Shown: positions 51,426 through 62,841 of the stretch, piece by piece
Layout of the letters: each line of letters starts with the position of its first letter
Numbering within the stretch: position 1 is the stretch's first letter
Assembly: GCA_039105265.1 (NCBI GenBank)
Contig: JAPFFF010000019.1
Coordinates: 310,001-374,000 of the forward strand
Direction of reading: 5' to 3'
Length of the DNA stretch: 64,000 nucleotides
Source: Tritrichomonas musculus
Taxonomy: Eukaryota; Parabasalia; Tritrichomonadida; Tritrichomonadidae
The notes under the pieces: generated by a model
Database searches by the model: none
Told to the model about the DNA's origin: nothing
Seen by the model: the letters and a program-made list of their open reading frames with translations, nothing else
Program-made: the position numbers and the translations under genes

Positions 51426-52096
51426 ATCAGGTTTAAAATATTACATCATTCATATCATATATATAATCTCTAGTCTAAAATATCTTTAAAATCATAATTC
51501 TTTTATAAAAATCAGAATAGTTTGAAAAAATTCTATAATCAAATATTATATTTTCTTTTAATTTATATAAATTCATTTATATAACGATAAAAAACATTAA
51601 TATTTCATGCAGTTTTGCCATTACATTTATTTTTAATGAAGATTTTCAACCAGAAAAAAAAAGAAACTTTTTAAATAGTTTTCAAATTATCTCTGAAAAT
51701 AATTCAAAAAGTCATGGATTCTTATCAAAGTAATTTGAGGAAAGCTATTTTTTAAACATATGATGATTAATTTCATAACAAAAACCTTTAATGAAATGAT
51801 ATATCAGTTCAATTATACTTTATAAATGTTTTGTAGATCGAAACATTAAATTCAAATAAATACAAATTGCAAAAGAGAAAATGCATTTCAATTAGATAAA
51901 AATATTTGAATCTAAAATGCTTAACTAATTTAATTCTTTATTTTTATTTTTTCTTCTTATCATTATAGGAAACATGCAGATTTAAATTTTTGTGAGAAAA
52001 TAATTTGGCGGACATCACATTCAAATTTGATTTGATTAAATTTATAACAGAAATTGTAATAAATTAAGAACTATTGAAAAAGTGGGAAATTAAAAA
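51426..52096. other. AT-rich intergenic between divergent genes
   Basis: No repeat or gene recognised; contains the promoters of the flanking genes. Confidence 0.4.
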
Positions 52097-53539
52097 ATGA
52101 ACACTCAACTGTTTAGAGAGATCAATCAAGAACTTATTGCACTAGAGCTCAAAGTCAGGAGGAGAGAACTTGAAAGTTCTTATAATGTTGCCGACCAAAC
52201 GCTCTGCTTATTTGATCACGCAATTGATAAGGCAACAAATCTCACAGAAGCAAGAGATGTTGTAAATTTCTTATGTGCACAGCTTGTCCGTCACTTTCCA
52301 CGATATATGCTTATGAACAACATTTGCGAGATGGTAAAAGCTAGAATTTTTGAAGAACTAGATATAACCGACCAAATTTGCTCAGAAAAAAAAGAAAAGA
52401 AAATTAACAGTGAATTAAAAACTTTAAACAGAAACCACTCAAGTTCTTTAAGTAATATTAGTTGTGTTGTTCAATTTGATAAAAATTCAATCGAAATGGC
52501 AAGAAATAGTAACGAACGCAACAAACATTTTTATGCAAATGAAGAATCGCGAAGCATAATAAGAAGTTATTCACGTTCTTTTCTCGACTATTTGGTGTCA
52601 GAAGCAGAACCAGGCCAGTATACACGTGAGTTGAGTGCTGATTTTCAACCACAACATCCAGCTATTAGGACTTCTGTTAGTATTACATCTCATGTTTTCT
52701 CATCTTTTGATGAAGAAATGACTCTATCTTCATCCGACAGTATAAATGACTTTTTATCAACAGAAAAACTGAGAATGAAAGAAACAATTGTTCAATTATC
52801 TGAAACTTTGCAGAGTTCATACAATTCAATTGCGAACTATGCGTCAGAATTTCTGTTTCCTCGTGATTCAATTCTTGTATGCGGTTATTCAAAATCTACC
52901 CTTAAGTTTCTTGCAGAGGCTTCAAAAAGAGATAAATCATCACATGGAAATTCAAAGTTCAATGTTTTCGTTGTTGAACATGCTCCACTATATGACGGAA
53001 TAAAAATGGCTAATCTACTTAAGGAATACGACATTGGAAATGTAATTTTGATTCCTGATTCAGGTATTTTTGCAATTATGCCAACAATTACAAAAATTGT
53101 CATTCCTGCAAACGTTGTTCTTGCAACTGGTGGTGTAATTAGTTTTTCGTCGACAAGCGCAATTGCTCAAGCAGCAAAACGCTATTCAACTCCAGTTATT
53201 GTTCTTTATTGGTCATTAAAACTAGCTGACAAAATTACTCGTCCTGGTAAAGTTTTTACAAATCTATTAATGCCTGCTCAAATGACATCAATTCCATCAA
53301 ATTGCTCGCAAGGAACATCGTCATCAAACACCAATCAAGATAAGAATACAAAATCTGCTCAACCTTTCTCAATCTCAACTCATTTAAATAAAGTGTTTAA
53401 TACTCTCCCATCGAATGTTATTACATTTAATGCTGAAGGTGATTTCATACCAATGGAACTGGTGACAATACTCATTAGTGAAGAAGGCCCACATTCCCCA
53501 ACTGATGTTTTTTCAATCGTTCAAAGTTCTTACTCCTAA
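52097..53539 (+). CDS. EIF2B2: eIF2B beta-like subunit (translation initiation GEF)
   Basis: Member of the eIF2B alpha/beta/delta family, regulatory core of the guanine exchange factor that recharges eIF2 with GTP in the cytoplasm. The 480-residue chain has the N-terminal helical domain (about 15-100 and 215-245) and the C-terminal Rossmann-like domain at about 255-390: DSILVCGYSKSTLKFLAEA, FNVFVVEHAPLYDGIKMA, VILIPDSGIFAIMPTITKIV, then the signature NVVLATGGVISFSSTSAIAQ. The beta assignment rests on the EHAP-x-x-x-G and DSGIFAIM motifs. It is about 100 residues longer than usual beta subunits owing to a Ser-rich insert (about 110-215) that splits the helical domain, plus a Ser/Asn insert near 405-425. 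Delta or alpha cannot be fully excluded. Confidence 0.88.
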   Translation: MNTQLFREINQELIALELKVRRRELESSYNVADQTLCLFDHAIDKATNLTEARDVVNFLCAQLVRHFPRYMLMNNICEMVKARIFEELDITDQICSEKKEKKINSELKTLNRNHSSSLSNISCVVQFDKNSIEMARNSNERNKHFYANEESRSIIRSYSRSFLDYLVSEAEPGQYTRELSADFQPQHPAIRTSVSITSHVFSSFDEEMTLSSSDSINDFLSTEKLRMKETIVQLSETLQSSYNSIANYASEFLFPRDSILVCGYSKSTLKFLAEASKRDKSSHGNSKFNVFVVEHAPLYDGIKMANLLKEYDIGNVILIPDSGIFAIMPTITKIVIPANVVLATGGVISFSSTSAIAQAAKRYSTPVIVLYWSLKLADKITRPGKVFTNLLMPAQMTSIPSNCSQGTSSSNTNQDKNTKSAQPFSISTHLNKVFNTLPSNVITFNAEGDFIPMELVTILISEEGPHSPTDVFSIVQSSYS

Positions 53540-54182
53540 GATACTTAGTGATACTATATTTATATTTTTTATGAATATGAAATGTATTTTTATAAATAAA
53601 TAAAGTTATAATATCATTGCAATAATAAATATTTTACTATTTGGCCATTTGAATTATTTTCTCATTTATTGAAATTAACATCTCATCATTGTTTTAATAT
53701 TTTCCAGTTGGCTATTTCCATAATAAAAGATTTTTGGCATTTAAATCTTTACTCTATAAATGCTGTGAAGTGAAATGGAACCAGTTTTGAATACAAGAAT
53801 TGTATGCAATCATTCAAAAAAAGTGAAATTAATATTTCTATCAAATGGCCAAATAGTCGACTAATAAAGTTATAAATACTACCAAACAATAATTTCTTGA
53901 ATAAAATCTACATACTAATTTATTCGTTCTATTTATCTCAAATTAAAATAATTATATCTTTAAAAATAAACTGATTTTCTTTTATTTAAAATTTAATATA
54001 TATTAAAGATAGATATTAAAAAATAAATTTGTGATTTAAAAGTAAAATATTTCTTATTTTGGAAGAGAATTTAAATTTGTTAAATAAAAATTTTGATTGT
54101 GAAATTTTTTGTGAAATAGAAAAAATGAACTAAAAAAAAACCCTATTCAAAGTTAACTAACAATTGACCTAAAAAAGAAGTT
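53540..54182. other. AT-rich intergenic containing a MITE
   Basis: Apart from the element at 53640-53853, no feature is recognised. Confidence 0.5.
53640..53853. mobile_element. 214-bp TA-flanked MITE
   Basis: Inverted ends TTTGGCCATTTGA / TCAAATGGCCAAA, with TA at both flanks; non-coding. Confidence 0.7.
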
Positions 54183-54230
54183 ATGGCCAAAATTTGGGTT
54201 CATTTTCATCTTGATTGGATTAAGAAAAAG
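54183..54230 (+). other. Out-of-frame likely N-terminus of the RasGAP gene
   Basis: ATG at 54183 opens a frame MAKIWVHFHLDWIKKK that overlaps the RasGAP frame in the A-run AAGAAAAAG at 54222-54230. The main frame has no ATG until 54292. A one-base change in the run joins the two. Homopolymer indel in the assembly is the simplest explanation. Confidence 0.6.
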
Positions 54231-57200
54231 TTCACATGATTTGAAAATTTCAAAAGAAAAAGATTTATTAATTTTCCTTAATCATTTTATCATGCTATCA
54301 AAAACAAATCCCAGAGATTATCTATCATGTAATATATTCGAAGAAATCATGAAGAGTTTGGATAAAGCATATATTGAATTTAAAATGAACAACCCAAACA
54401 TCGATTCTCAAAGATTTCAACAGCAAGCAATTCAAAAAATCAATTTTGATGTTCAACAATTCATTGAATCAAGTATTAATATGAAAAGTACAGTTCTTTT
54501 GGAATATTCTAGATATAACTTTCCAGATTTGATCGCATTCTTTTTAGTGAAAGCTCAACAACTTATACTTGAAAATGTTACATCTGTAAAGGAATTTAAG
54601 ATTTCAATTGGCATTCAACTTTACATTTATTATGATATTATTACTCGCTGCTGCTTTGGCTTGAAAAAAGAAATTACAGATTCTGAAAAAACAAACGGAT
54701 TAGAATCAGAAACATTATTCAACGATGTCTTAGCATCTAGCGAAATTGTCAGAAATTATTTAATTGATCAGAGTTTACTCATATATCATAATGATTTACC
54801 AAAAGAATTATTATTTGTCCGTAACCAATTTTCTATACTTTTATCGACTTTAGGTTCACATTATTATTGTTTTTATGATTTCTTTGTTCAACATATATCG
54901 TCTATTTTAAATTCAACGTTACCTTCTTCAACCGTCATTATTGGAAGTTTAGTTAGTACTTTAGATTCGGTAACTCCTTCACAAGGATCATCGTCATTAG
55001 TTTCAAAATATCTTACATCAATTTTATCTCCCTTGATAAAATTACCTGGAGATAATAATGGCCTAAACGTTCTCCTTTCGCTAACAAAAACCACTTTAGA
55101 AAAAACCACACCACTCAAATCATCATACAGACAGCCCTTTTCCGATACATTACTATATTCAATATTATACTTCTTTAAATTACATTTTTATCTCAATGCT
55201 AACGCAAATAGAAACTACAGAAACTATGAATTTAATAGCACTGAAGATTTTCAAGAAGATGACAGTACAATTAATTCTAAAAACCAAGCCTACGATTACA
55301 AAGCCAAAGGAAAAGTAAGTCAAGCAGGTCTACTATTTCCTACATGTCCAATCGATGTTATTTCCAATTTAGCTAAAATTATTGATCAATGGAATGAAAA
55401 ACATTCGAAATTTACATGGCCAACACAGATTGCTCTTTTACTCCTCTCATCAAATAAAAAAGAAATATTTTCTGATCCGTCATTATTAAACGACCATTCA
55501 TTATTGCATCAACTTAGAAACAGTACTGATGAAAAACAAAAAATAGGACCAACCGACGTTTTCCCTGATATTTGTTCTTTTTCACCAGCATTCGATGACA
55601 ATAATCGCAAATCTCTTTTATCTTGTTTGGAAAACTTTCCAAATCTGAAAAACTATCAAAAAGAATTTGCATCAATGAGTATTCTTGTTGCATTCAAAAT
55701 ATATTCTCTATCATGTAGAAATAACATTGCACGTGATTTTATTTTGCTTTATTTTGAGAACTTTTTAGATTTTTTTCTCAAACAAAAAATATGCTCATCA
55801 ATTACCAATTCTGATTTCTTTACAAAATGTCTTTATATTGATTTTCCAATATGCATTCTTTTTATGCGTAAGAACGATCTTTTCAAGAAAAAAATTATAC
55901 CAATTTTAAACGAGAAAAACGATGGCCCACTTTATATAGCAAAAATAATTAGAAGACTTTGCAGACAAGGACCCACCTTAAAATTCGACCAAATATTTGA
56001 TCAATTCATTGACCTTACGATATGGCTATTTAATAAAGCTGAATCAGACAGCCCACTTAACCCGAATAGTAAAACCAAAGAAGCTGACTGTAAACAAATA
56101 TTAAACATATTGATTACTGCATTTAGCTCATATCCAACATTTACAAGAAAAGTAATATGCATGAAGGACATGCCATTTAACACTAAAAATGTAGACACTA
56201 TCATTGAATCAGCAAGAAAACATCCAGATTTACCATGGCACACACCACTTCTTCTTTTCTTTGAATCATTTACAGATACAGAATATTTTGCTGTAATAAA
56301 TAGTTTACTCAGCTTTTTGTTTGAAATGTATTGCAACATTCCTCTTGATCAATCAATTTCTCAATTCGAGAAATCAATTCCAAAGGTCATTGAAACAATA
56401 GCCATATCACCCCTTTTCCAACAATCATTACTTCAGATGGATGTTTCTAATGAACTAAATGACTCAGAACAAGATGAAGAAAGTGAAAGTATAAGTACTT
56501 CAATGATGACAAATCCAATACCAACACCATTATCAAACGCACAACACTCGATTACACTAGCAAATTTAACATATCAACAATATTCAGGGAAACAATCTCT
56601 ACAATTTCTTAAGAGTATCATTCCTACCCTTGAGATGTCAGCTTTGATGTTCATAGCATCATCTAAGAAAGCCTGGAGGAACTATGGTGTTAATATTTTC
56701 AACTGCATTCTTAATTTTACGTCATCGGATTCATTGATTGATGTTTTGAATTTAAAGATTCCAATTGATTTATATCATTCAATTGTTCATGATGCTGCTA
56801 ATAAAAATATTCCAACAGGACATGAATCATACAAGAATCCTCTTCGAAGAATCACATTTTCAACTGCTTCTGTAGGTTATATTGATTGTTGGACACATTT
56901 ATATAAACATTTGATATCATTAACAACGAAAATTAGACCTAGTTTTAAAGCTATATTTGAAGAGCAACCAACTTCACAAAAATCCAAACAAAAAGTTAAA
57001 GATCAGACAATTTATGAAGCATATTTACCACCACTTCAAGATGAAAATTATTTATCATCTGAACAAGCACAGTTAAATCCTTTCATTGCTCCTTTGTCAG
57101 GTGCCAACAATGAAGTTGTCGAAACATCTCAAAAAGATAGCGATATAATGTCAGAATGGATTGGCTGTGCTTCTATTTTATTTGCTATTTCTGCTTGTCC

Positions 57201-60200
57201 TAATAACAATTTAAATCGTCTTTTTAATGAAAGCTTCCTTTTGATATATGATATTGATGATATCGGACCAATGATGATAGGAACCTTACCATTTTCATTG
57301 AATTCATCACAAGGAATTAATTATCTCAAGAAGATCACAGAAGTTGTTGATAAATTAAAGAAATGCGGAAATGTTGGTAAGAATTCACAGAATGATATTT
57401 TATTCATTCAAAATTTGATGAAAATAGTCATTGGTTTCATGAAACAAGATATTTTCTGGGAGAAAGATGTTATTTCACCCAACATTGAAATGTTTTCATC
57501 TTTAATTCAAAACTTTGTCTTTTTCTGTAACACATTTTCAGACATTGATTGCCGAAAGTTTTGTTGTCAAATGATTATTTTAATTCTAACTCTAATGAAT
57601 AAGTTTGACACAGTATTTGAACCTTTGACCCGTCATGAAATAGCACGAACCATCCTAAGTTGGCTTTCAGTGAATAAAATCACAAATGTTCCACGTACAA
57701 ATAGTCTTCCAAACAGCAGCACCAATCCCAACTTAAGCATAAACAATGGCTCCAACGAAAGTGGAAATTCTAATCTAAATGATTCAAGTAATAGTAACCT
57801 TGCAGGCGATTCATTGTCCTCAATGACAGATGACAAGATTACGAAAGAATTACAATCCAACATTTTTTCAGCTCTTGCGTTGTTACTTGATAATTTGTCA
57901 TTTTTAGAATGTGTTGATTCAAACGATCCAAGATCTCACGATGAACAAGCTGAAGGTGTCTTTATTAGTTATTTCTTTGTCCTCAAAGCAATTCTAGAAC
58001 GAAATGAGAAAGGACAAAGTAAAGAATTAATTCCGGTATTGACATCTTTATTGAAACAAAACATTGATTTAGGCATTTATCATTGCATATCATGCACATT
58101 TTCCCTCAAAGAAGAAGCACGAGCCGCTTTCATCTCGGCAATGGCATCTGTATTTAAATCATCATCCGAAGATGATGATAAAAAGGGAAGTTCCCTTATT
58201 CCCGACGTTGCAAATCTGACTTTAGGCGACATTTTATTCACTCCTGGATCAGGACTTGATTTAATTGAATATATATGCGATCTCGTTCCTTACTCATGCG
58301 CCAATAATTTTGGTGCTGCACTTATTGAGACTGCAATGTCGAAGGGATGCGAGATGCAGCTTCTTGAGAGGATGATTGACATGGAATTACGACAAGTTGA
58401 CCCAATGACAAAAAATTCACTCTTCAGAGGCAACGCTGTTCCAGCAAACACAGTCGGCAGTCTTCCACGTCTTGTTGGTACGAAATGGATGAAAGAAACA
58501 CTGCGTCCTTTATTTGAAGAAGTTATCGCGAACTGCCAAAAAGGACTTTCGTATGTTCTTGATCCAGAAATCATTAAAGCAAACTTACCAGCGCAAAATA
58601 CAAACGAAGAAAATAAAGTTGATCCAATCGTGGAGAAAGTTAACGAACAACTTGAAATTAATCGACAAAATGTTCGTGAAATGCTCCTGAAATCAACTGA
58701 TACAATTTACAATGCATTTAGTAACATGCCTGTTGGAATTATCAAAGAAGCACAGCTTATTTATAAGAAAGTTTATGAGAAATATGGAGATTTCGCTATG
58801 AACATTCTCGGCGGTTTCTTATTCCTTCGTTTCTTGCTTCCTCCATTCACATTGACAAGCATTGTTGGCCTTCCTGCAGTCATTGACGAGAAGCCGAGGA
58901 AAGCACTCGTTGATCAATGCCGAATTCTCAATTCTGCAATCAACAAAGGAACAGTTGACGACAAGCCAGAGTATCAATGCTTCATTGACACCGCCGAAAC
59001 CATTTACATGAAGTTCAATGACATGTTTAAGAAGATTTTAAAGGCCGACGTCAAAGACAGAAAAGATGAAGTTACTCTAGATTTAGAGAAATCAAATGCA
59101 ACGTTTCATTCTGTTTTATATTCAGTCATTGAAAAGATGGACAAGAAGCTCCAATCCGGCGAAGAACTTCTTCCCGAATCTACTGACAATTCGGCACAGA
59201 ATTCAAGCCAGAATCAAAGAACTTCATCAGCAGCAAACATCGCTCTTTCTGCTTCTAGTTCCAACTTATCAGTTGAGAAGGTCGAATTGGCAGAGACTGA
59301 AAGTCAGAATGAAATCGCAGCAAGCGAATCTCAAGTTGATGACAAGAAGGATGACAACGAGGCTCATATATCGGCACGAATGGCACTTGGAATGCTTTTA
59401 ATGAAGCTTCAAGCACTCGGCGAACCAGAGAAACCGAAGAAGAATTATTCGCCTTCTAAAACATCAGCCAAGAAAGATGACAAAGGAAACAAACCGACTT
59501 CCAAGAAGCCCAAATATAAAGTATCGACCTTTGAAAACTTCATGAAATTAAAAATAAAACCAGAAGATGTTTCCAAGTATTCAACATTCTTTGTTAAAGA
59601 AGAAAATAATGCTCCAGACGGCTCAGCTATTTATTACATGTTCTTCGACAAGCTTGATTCTGATGACTTTGAAAGCAAAGAAATTTATTTGCCTTATTAT
59701 GTATTGAAAACGTTGAATGAAGAAAAGAATCCAAAAGTTATTTGTGTTCTTATTTTGAACAAATTTGATCCTTCTAAATTGCCAACAAAGAATTTCAAGA
59801 CTTACATGAACATGGCGCCATCCAACAAGATACAGAAATATGTTCTTCTCGAGACCAACAAAGAATTCATTGATTTTCTATATGATTATGAGAAGCAGAG
59901 TGAATCGTCTAATATTGAGAAATTCATTGAAGTTAAGGATTTAACACAATATTCAAAAGTTGTTGGATTTCCATCGAAGCATCTTCCTTTCACTTGTATC
60001 GAATCACTAAGTCAAGCAAACTCATCACATACAGCAGTTGTTGCTTTTAAGAAGTATGAATACAAAACTGTTCTCATTCACAGACAGTCCATTCAACTTA
60101 TATCTGAAGCTATTCCATATAACAACAAGATCAAGTTCAAGTACATTAAATTCATTTTGATTTCTCATATTTCTTCATTGTTGCTGAAAGATAGCAGCAA

Positions 60201-62841
60201 GAACAGCAATAATAACAATGACGAGAATGAGAATGAAAACGACACTTGCACGCCTTTTGTTATCTCAACTAAAGAAGGAGAGAAGTTCTTATTTAAACCG
60301 CAAAATGCAGCTCTCTATGACGTTGTCTATGCATTAAGAACGCGTCCTGTTTCATTGCAGCAAATGAGCAACAAATCTAAGAAAATTGACGAATTAACAC
60401 TTCAATGGCTGATGCTAAATCTTGCTTATTCCAACTTGATTGGCGAAGAACAACAAGGCGCAATTAGAAAAGCATCTCTTGATTTGACATATTCAATCTT
60501 CCATGCCTTTAACTTCAAGAGAAGCATGGCTATCGCTAAGATGCCAGAGAACGCAATACCGACATATTTATTGAACTACGTTGTCCAAATATCAGAGGAC
60601 ATTTCGAAGAATAATCCAGAAGGTTATGTTGGCTTCATTAGCGAGTTCTTCTATGAAATGAGAGAAATGAGACACACCAATAAGAATCTTGCATTCGAAT
60701 ACTTAAAACCATGGATTGTTATTTGGCTGGACAACATTGACAAGAATCCCGAATTCACGAAGAAAATGATGAATTACATTCTCCTTTCTAATGCACAATC
60801 ATTCGTTGGATCGATCTTTATTGAGAAATTAGATTCTCTTGAGTCTTTCATTCGCTCTATATTGAAGCAAAGAGACCAGTCAATGATCAACCAAATTGCA
60901 AACTATTCATTCAACATGGAGAAGGAAGTGACACTCTTCATGGTTGACACAATGATGAAAGAATGCATAAATAACGCAGCAACAAGTGAAAGCGAGAAAG
61001 CTAGAGGAAATCATTTGCTGGTGATAATCGGAATCATCAGTCAACTGATCAATTCTAACGCTTTCTATCTAAATAACAATGAAGCAGAGAAAGACAAGCC
61101 TAATAAATGCATCGTATCTTTGCTTTACAACTTGGTTGAACTTCGTCTTATTTATTCCCAGGATGTTCTTAATAAAACTCGCGATTTCTTCGGTAACTTC
61201 TTACGTTACATCAATAGAAATAATGACAATTCTATCTCTAATTGCGCTAGCGATGTTAATGACGCTTTCGCTTCACGTGACGGAGTCAAATTCATTACAA
61301 ACGAGTTCTCTGTTCAGCAAGAGGAAGAATCATTCTCACCTTCGTTGACATCAACAGATTCTGGTTCGAATTATTTGTCAAAGAAAAAGAAAAATTCAAA
61401 GTTCGATTTAATGAACTTTTTGACTCAGAAAAGAAATTGGTTAGTGTCAACTCAAAAAGTGGCATCCGCTATTAATGAAGCTTTTGTAAATGATCCGAAA
61501 ACTGCTGAGCAACTCTATTTCATGTATAGAGATATAATTGATAACGCACCAGCAAACGAAACAAATGGCGAAAACCTTCCTAAAAGAGATCCTTTAACGG
61601 TTGCAAGAATCGCAAATGCTATCATTTTTGCTGGCGCAATTTCTGGTAATCACGTTGAAGAATTCATATCATTAGCAATTTCTTTAATAACTAAGAAAGA
61701 TAAGAAAGATTATACAACATTTTATTCTGTATCATTTTCATTTTGTAATTTGAATCTCAACGGTGACCAAGAGAAAAAGAAAATATTATTATCAAAGATG
61801 TTTTATATAGGTGTGTGCTGCTCTTTATATCTTAGAACAGGAATTCCACTTGAATTAATGGCTTCATCAATATCAGAATTCTTTGGACCATCATCTTCAA
61901 CTTTATTATTGCCAATTTCAGATTCAGGATCATATGAAAGAGTGTATCCAGCCGAATCAACAGAATCAGGCGAAATTACAGAACCTACAGAATCAACAGA
62001 AATCATTGAAACTTCTGAAGAAGTTTCAACTTATATTAATAATGACGAAAATGATGAGGCTTTACTCAAATTTGTTTCTTCAATATCTTCAGGTATCCCT
62101 GAAAGTGTTATTTCTAGCCTCACATCAATGACAGGCCTTCCATTCAACAAGAATCCTGTTTTTAGTTCCTTAGTTTTAATTTCTCTTTATTCATTAAATC
62201 CATTAAACTTGTTAAATGCAATTGAAAAAGTATCAAATAGCAAAGCAATTCGAGATCCATTTGCAAAAGTTCTTTCATTGATAATCAATGATGATTATTT
62301 AGATGATGCCCTTGAAACTGAATTTGGTGATGACTCATCTACAGTTATGGTATCTTGCCTTTTCATATTGAAACTCGCTGAAGAAATTTTCGAATACAAA
62401 GAAACTCATAATATGAGTGAAACAATAAATACTACTTCTCCATTCCACCAATTTTTGCTATCCCTTCAGAAGAAATCACCAGAACTCTTTTCATCAATTG
62501 ATATGAAAGGCGATTTCGGAAAATGCATGATGAATCTTATTCATGAACCTCAACTTAGATATATCTTTATTTCTCAATGTTTGTCAAACATTGACTCTAA
62601 TAGCGAAAGCAAAAAGGTTTCATTCCCAAGCTTGATTTCTTCAATGATATTTAATCATAATGATGAACCAAATACTAGTGATTATAATTATAGCTACGAA
62701 TCAATCAAGGCAAGATTTTCAATGGGATCTCAAGAAATCAAGTGGTGGAATATGTTAGCTACACTAAAAAGATCAAAGATTGCTTTGGCAGAAACTGATC
62801 TCGATTCCCTTCTTAATGAAATTGTTGATTTACATGACTAG
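54211..62841 (+). CDS. Neurofibromin-like RasGAP
   Basis: A giant Ras GTPase-activating protein of about 2,876 residues with neurofibromin order. Residues 1-1300 form an alpha-solenoid-like region. The RasGAP domain lies at about 1330-1620 with the arginine finger Arg1406 in LFRGNAVPANT and the conserved FLFLRFLLPPF with Arg1540, the two invariant signatures. A Sec14-like module follows at about 1770-1905 (GSAIYYMFFDKLDSD, YYVLKTLNEEKNPKVICVLI), then a PH-like module at about 1910-2045. A C-terminal HEAT-like region ends LNEIVDLHD. It should switch Ras off at membranes. The opening triplet at 54211 is TTG, not ATG; the true start is probably ATG 54183 (one frame away) or 54292. Human NF1 is of similar length and order. 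A Lys-rich linker at about 1740-1770 is unusual. Confidence 0.9.
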   Translation: MIGLRKSSHDLKISKEKDLLIFLNHFIMLSKTNPRDYLSCNIFEEIMKSLDKAYIEFKMNNPNIDSQRFQQQAIQKINFDVQQFIESSINMKSTVLLEYSRYNFPDLIAFFLVKAQQLILENVTSVKEFKISIGIQLYIYYDIITRCCFGLKKEITDSEKTNGLESETLFNDVLASSEIVRNYLIDQSLLIYHNDLPKELLFVRNQFSILLSTLGSHYYCFYDFFVQHISSILNSTLPSSTVIIGSLVSTLDSVTPSQGSSSLVSKYLTSILSPLIKLPGDNNGLNVLLSLTKTTLEKTTPLKSSYRQPFSDTLLYSILYFFKLHFYLNANANRNYRNYEFNSTEDFQEDDSTINSKNQAYDYKAKGKVSQAGLLFPTCPIDVISNLAKIIDQWNEKHSKFTWPTQIALLLLSSNKKEIFSDPSLLNDHSLLHQLRNSTDEKQKIGPTDVFPDICSFSPAFDDNNRKSLLSCLENFPNLKNYQKEFASMSILVAFKIYSLSCRNNIARDFILLYFENFLDFFLKQKICSSITNSDFFTKCLYIDFPICILFMRKNDLFKKKIIPILNEKNDGPLYIAKIIRRLCRQGPTLKFDQIFDQFIDLTIWLFNKAESDSPLNPNSKTKEADCKQILNILITAFSSYPTFTRKVICMKDMPFNTKNVDTIIESARKHPDLPWHTPLLLFFESFTDTEYFAVINSLLSFLFEMYCNIPLDQSISQFEKSIPKVIETIAISPLFQQSLLQMDVSNELNDSEQDEESESISTSMMTNPIPTPLSNAQHSITLANLTYQQYSGKQSLQFLKSIIPTLEMSALMFIASSKKAWRNYGVNIFNCILNFTSSDSLIDVLNLKIPIDLYHSIVHDAANKNIPTGHESYKNPLRRITFSTASVGYIDCWTHLYKHLISLTTKIRPSFKAIFEEQPTSQKSKQKVKDQTIYEAYLPPLQDENYLSSEQAQLNPFIAPLSGANNEVVETSQKDSDIMSEWIGCASILFAISACPNNNLNRLFNESFLLIYDIDDIGPMMIGTLPFSLNSSQGINYLKKITEVVDKLKKCGNVGKNSQNDILFIQNLMKIVIGFMKQDIFWEKDVISPNIEMFSSLIQNFVFFCNTFSDIDCRKFCCQMIILILTLMNKFDTVFEPLTRHEIARTILSWLSVNKITNVPRTNSLPNSSTNPNLSINNGSNESGNSNLNDSSNSNLAGDSLSSMTDDKITKELQSNIFSALALLLDNLSFLECVDSNDPRSHDEQAEGVFISYFFVLKAILERNEKGQSKELIPVLTSLLKQNIDLGIYHCISCTFSLKEEARAAFISAMASVFKSSSEDDDKKGSSLIPDVANLTLGDILFTPGSGLDLIEYICDLVPYSCANNFGAALIETAMSKGCEMQLLERMIDMELRQVDPMTKNSLFRGNAVPANTVGSLPRLVGTKWMKETLRPLFEEVIANCQKGLSYVLDPEIIKANLPAQNTNEENKVDPIVEKVNEQLEINRQNVREMLLKSTDTIYNAFSNMPVGIIKEAQLIYKKVYEKYGDFAMNILGGFLFLRFLLPPFTLTSIVGLPAVIDEKPRKALVDQCRILNSAINKGTVDDKPEYQCFIDTAETIYMKFNDMFKKILKADVKDRKDEVTLDLEKSNATFHSVLYSVIEKMDKKLQSGEELLPESTDNSAQNSSQNQRTSSAANIALSASSSNLSVEKVELAETESQNEIAASESQVDDKKDDNEAHISARMALGMLLMKLQALGEPEKPKKNYSPSKTSAKKDDKGNKPTSKKPKYKVSTFENFMKLKIKPEDVSKYSTFFVKEENNAPDGSAIYYMFFDKLDSDDFESKEIYLPYYVLKTLNEEKNPKVICVLILNKFDPSKLPTKNFKTYMNMAPSNKIQKYVLLETNKEFIDFLYDYEKQSESSNIEKFIEVKDLTQYSKVVGFPSKHLPFTCIESLSQANSSHTAVVAFKKYEYKTVLIHRQSIQLISEAIPYNNKIKFKYIKFILISHISSLLLKDSSKNSNNNNDENENENDTCTPFVISTKEGEKFLFKPQNAALYDVVYALRTRPVSLQQMSNKSKKIDELTLQWLMLNLAYSNLIGEEQQGAIRKASLDLTYSIFHAFNFKRSMAIAKMPENAIPTYLLNYVVQISEDISKNNPEGYVGFISEFFYEMREMRHTNKNLAFEYLKPWIVIWLDNIDKNPEFTKKMMNYILLSNAQSFVGSIFIEKLDSLESFIRSILKQRDQSMINQIANYSFNMEKEVTLFMVDTMMKECINNAATSESEKARGNHLLVIIGIISQLINSNAFYLNNNEAEKDKPNKCIVSLLYNLVELRLIYSQDVLNKTRDFFGNFLRYINRNNDNSISNCASDVNDAFASRDGVKFITNEFSVQQEEESFSPSLTSTDSGSNYLSKKKKNSKFDLMNFLTQKRNWLVSTQKVASAINEAFVNDPKTAEQLYFMYRDIIDNAPANETNGENLPKRDPLTVARIANAIIFAGAISGNHVEEFISLAISLITKKDKKDYTTFYSVSFSFCNLNLNGDQEKKKILLSKMFYIGVCCSLYLRTGIPLELMASSISEFFGPSSSTLLLPISDSGSYERVYPAESTESGEITEPTESTEIIETSEEVSTYINNDENDEALLKFVSSISSGIPESVISSLTSMTGLPFNKNPVFSSLVLISLYSLNPLNLLNAIEKVSNSKAIRDPFAKVLSLIINDDYLDDALETEFGDDSSTVMVSCLFILKLAEEIFEYKETHNMSETINTTSPFHQFLLSLQKKSPELFSSIDMKGDFGKCMMNLIHEPQLRYIFISQCLSNIDSNSESKKVSFPSLISSMIFNHNDEPNTSDYNYSYESIKARFSMGSQEIKWWNMLATLKRSKIALAETDLDSLLNEIVDLHD

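Noticed and set aside
59096-59401. 101-codon frame within the RasGAP gene
   Set aside because: Alternative-frame shadow of the neurofibromin-like coding sequence.
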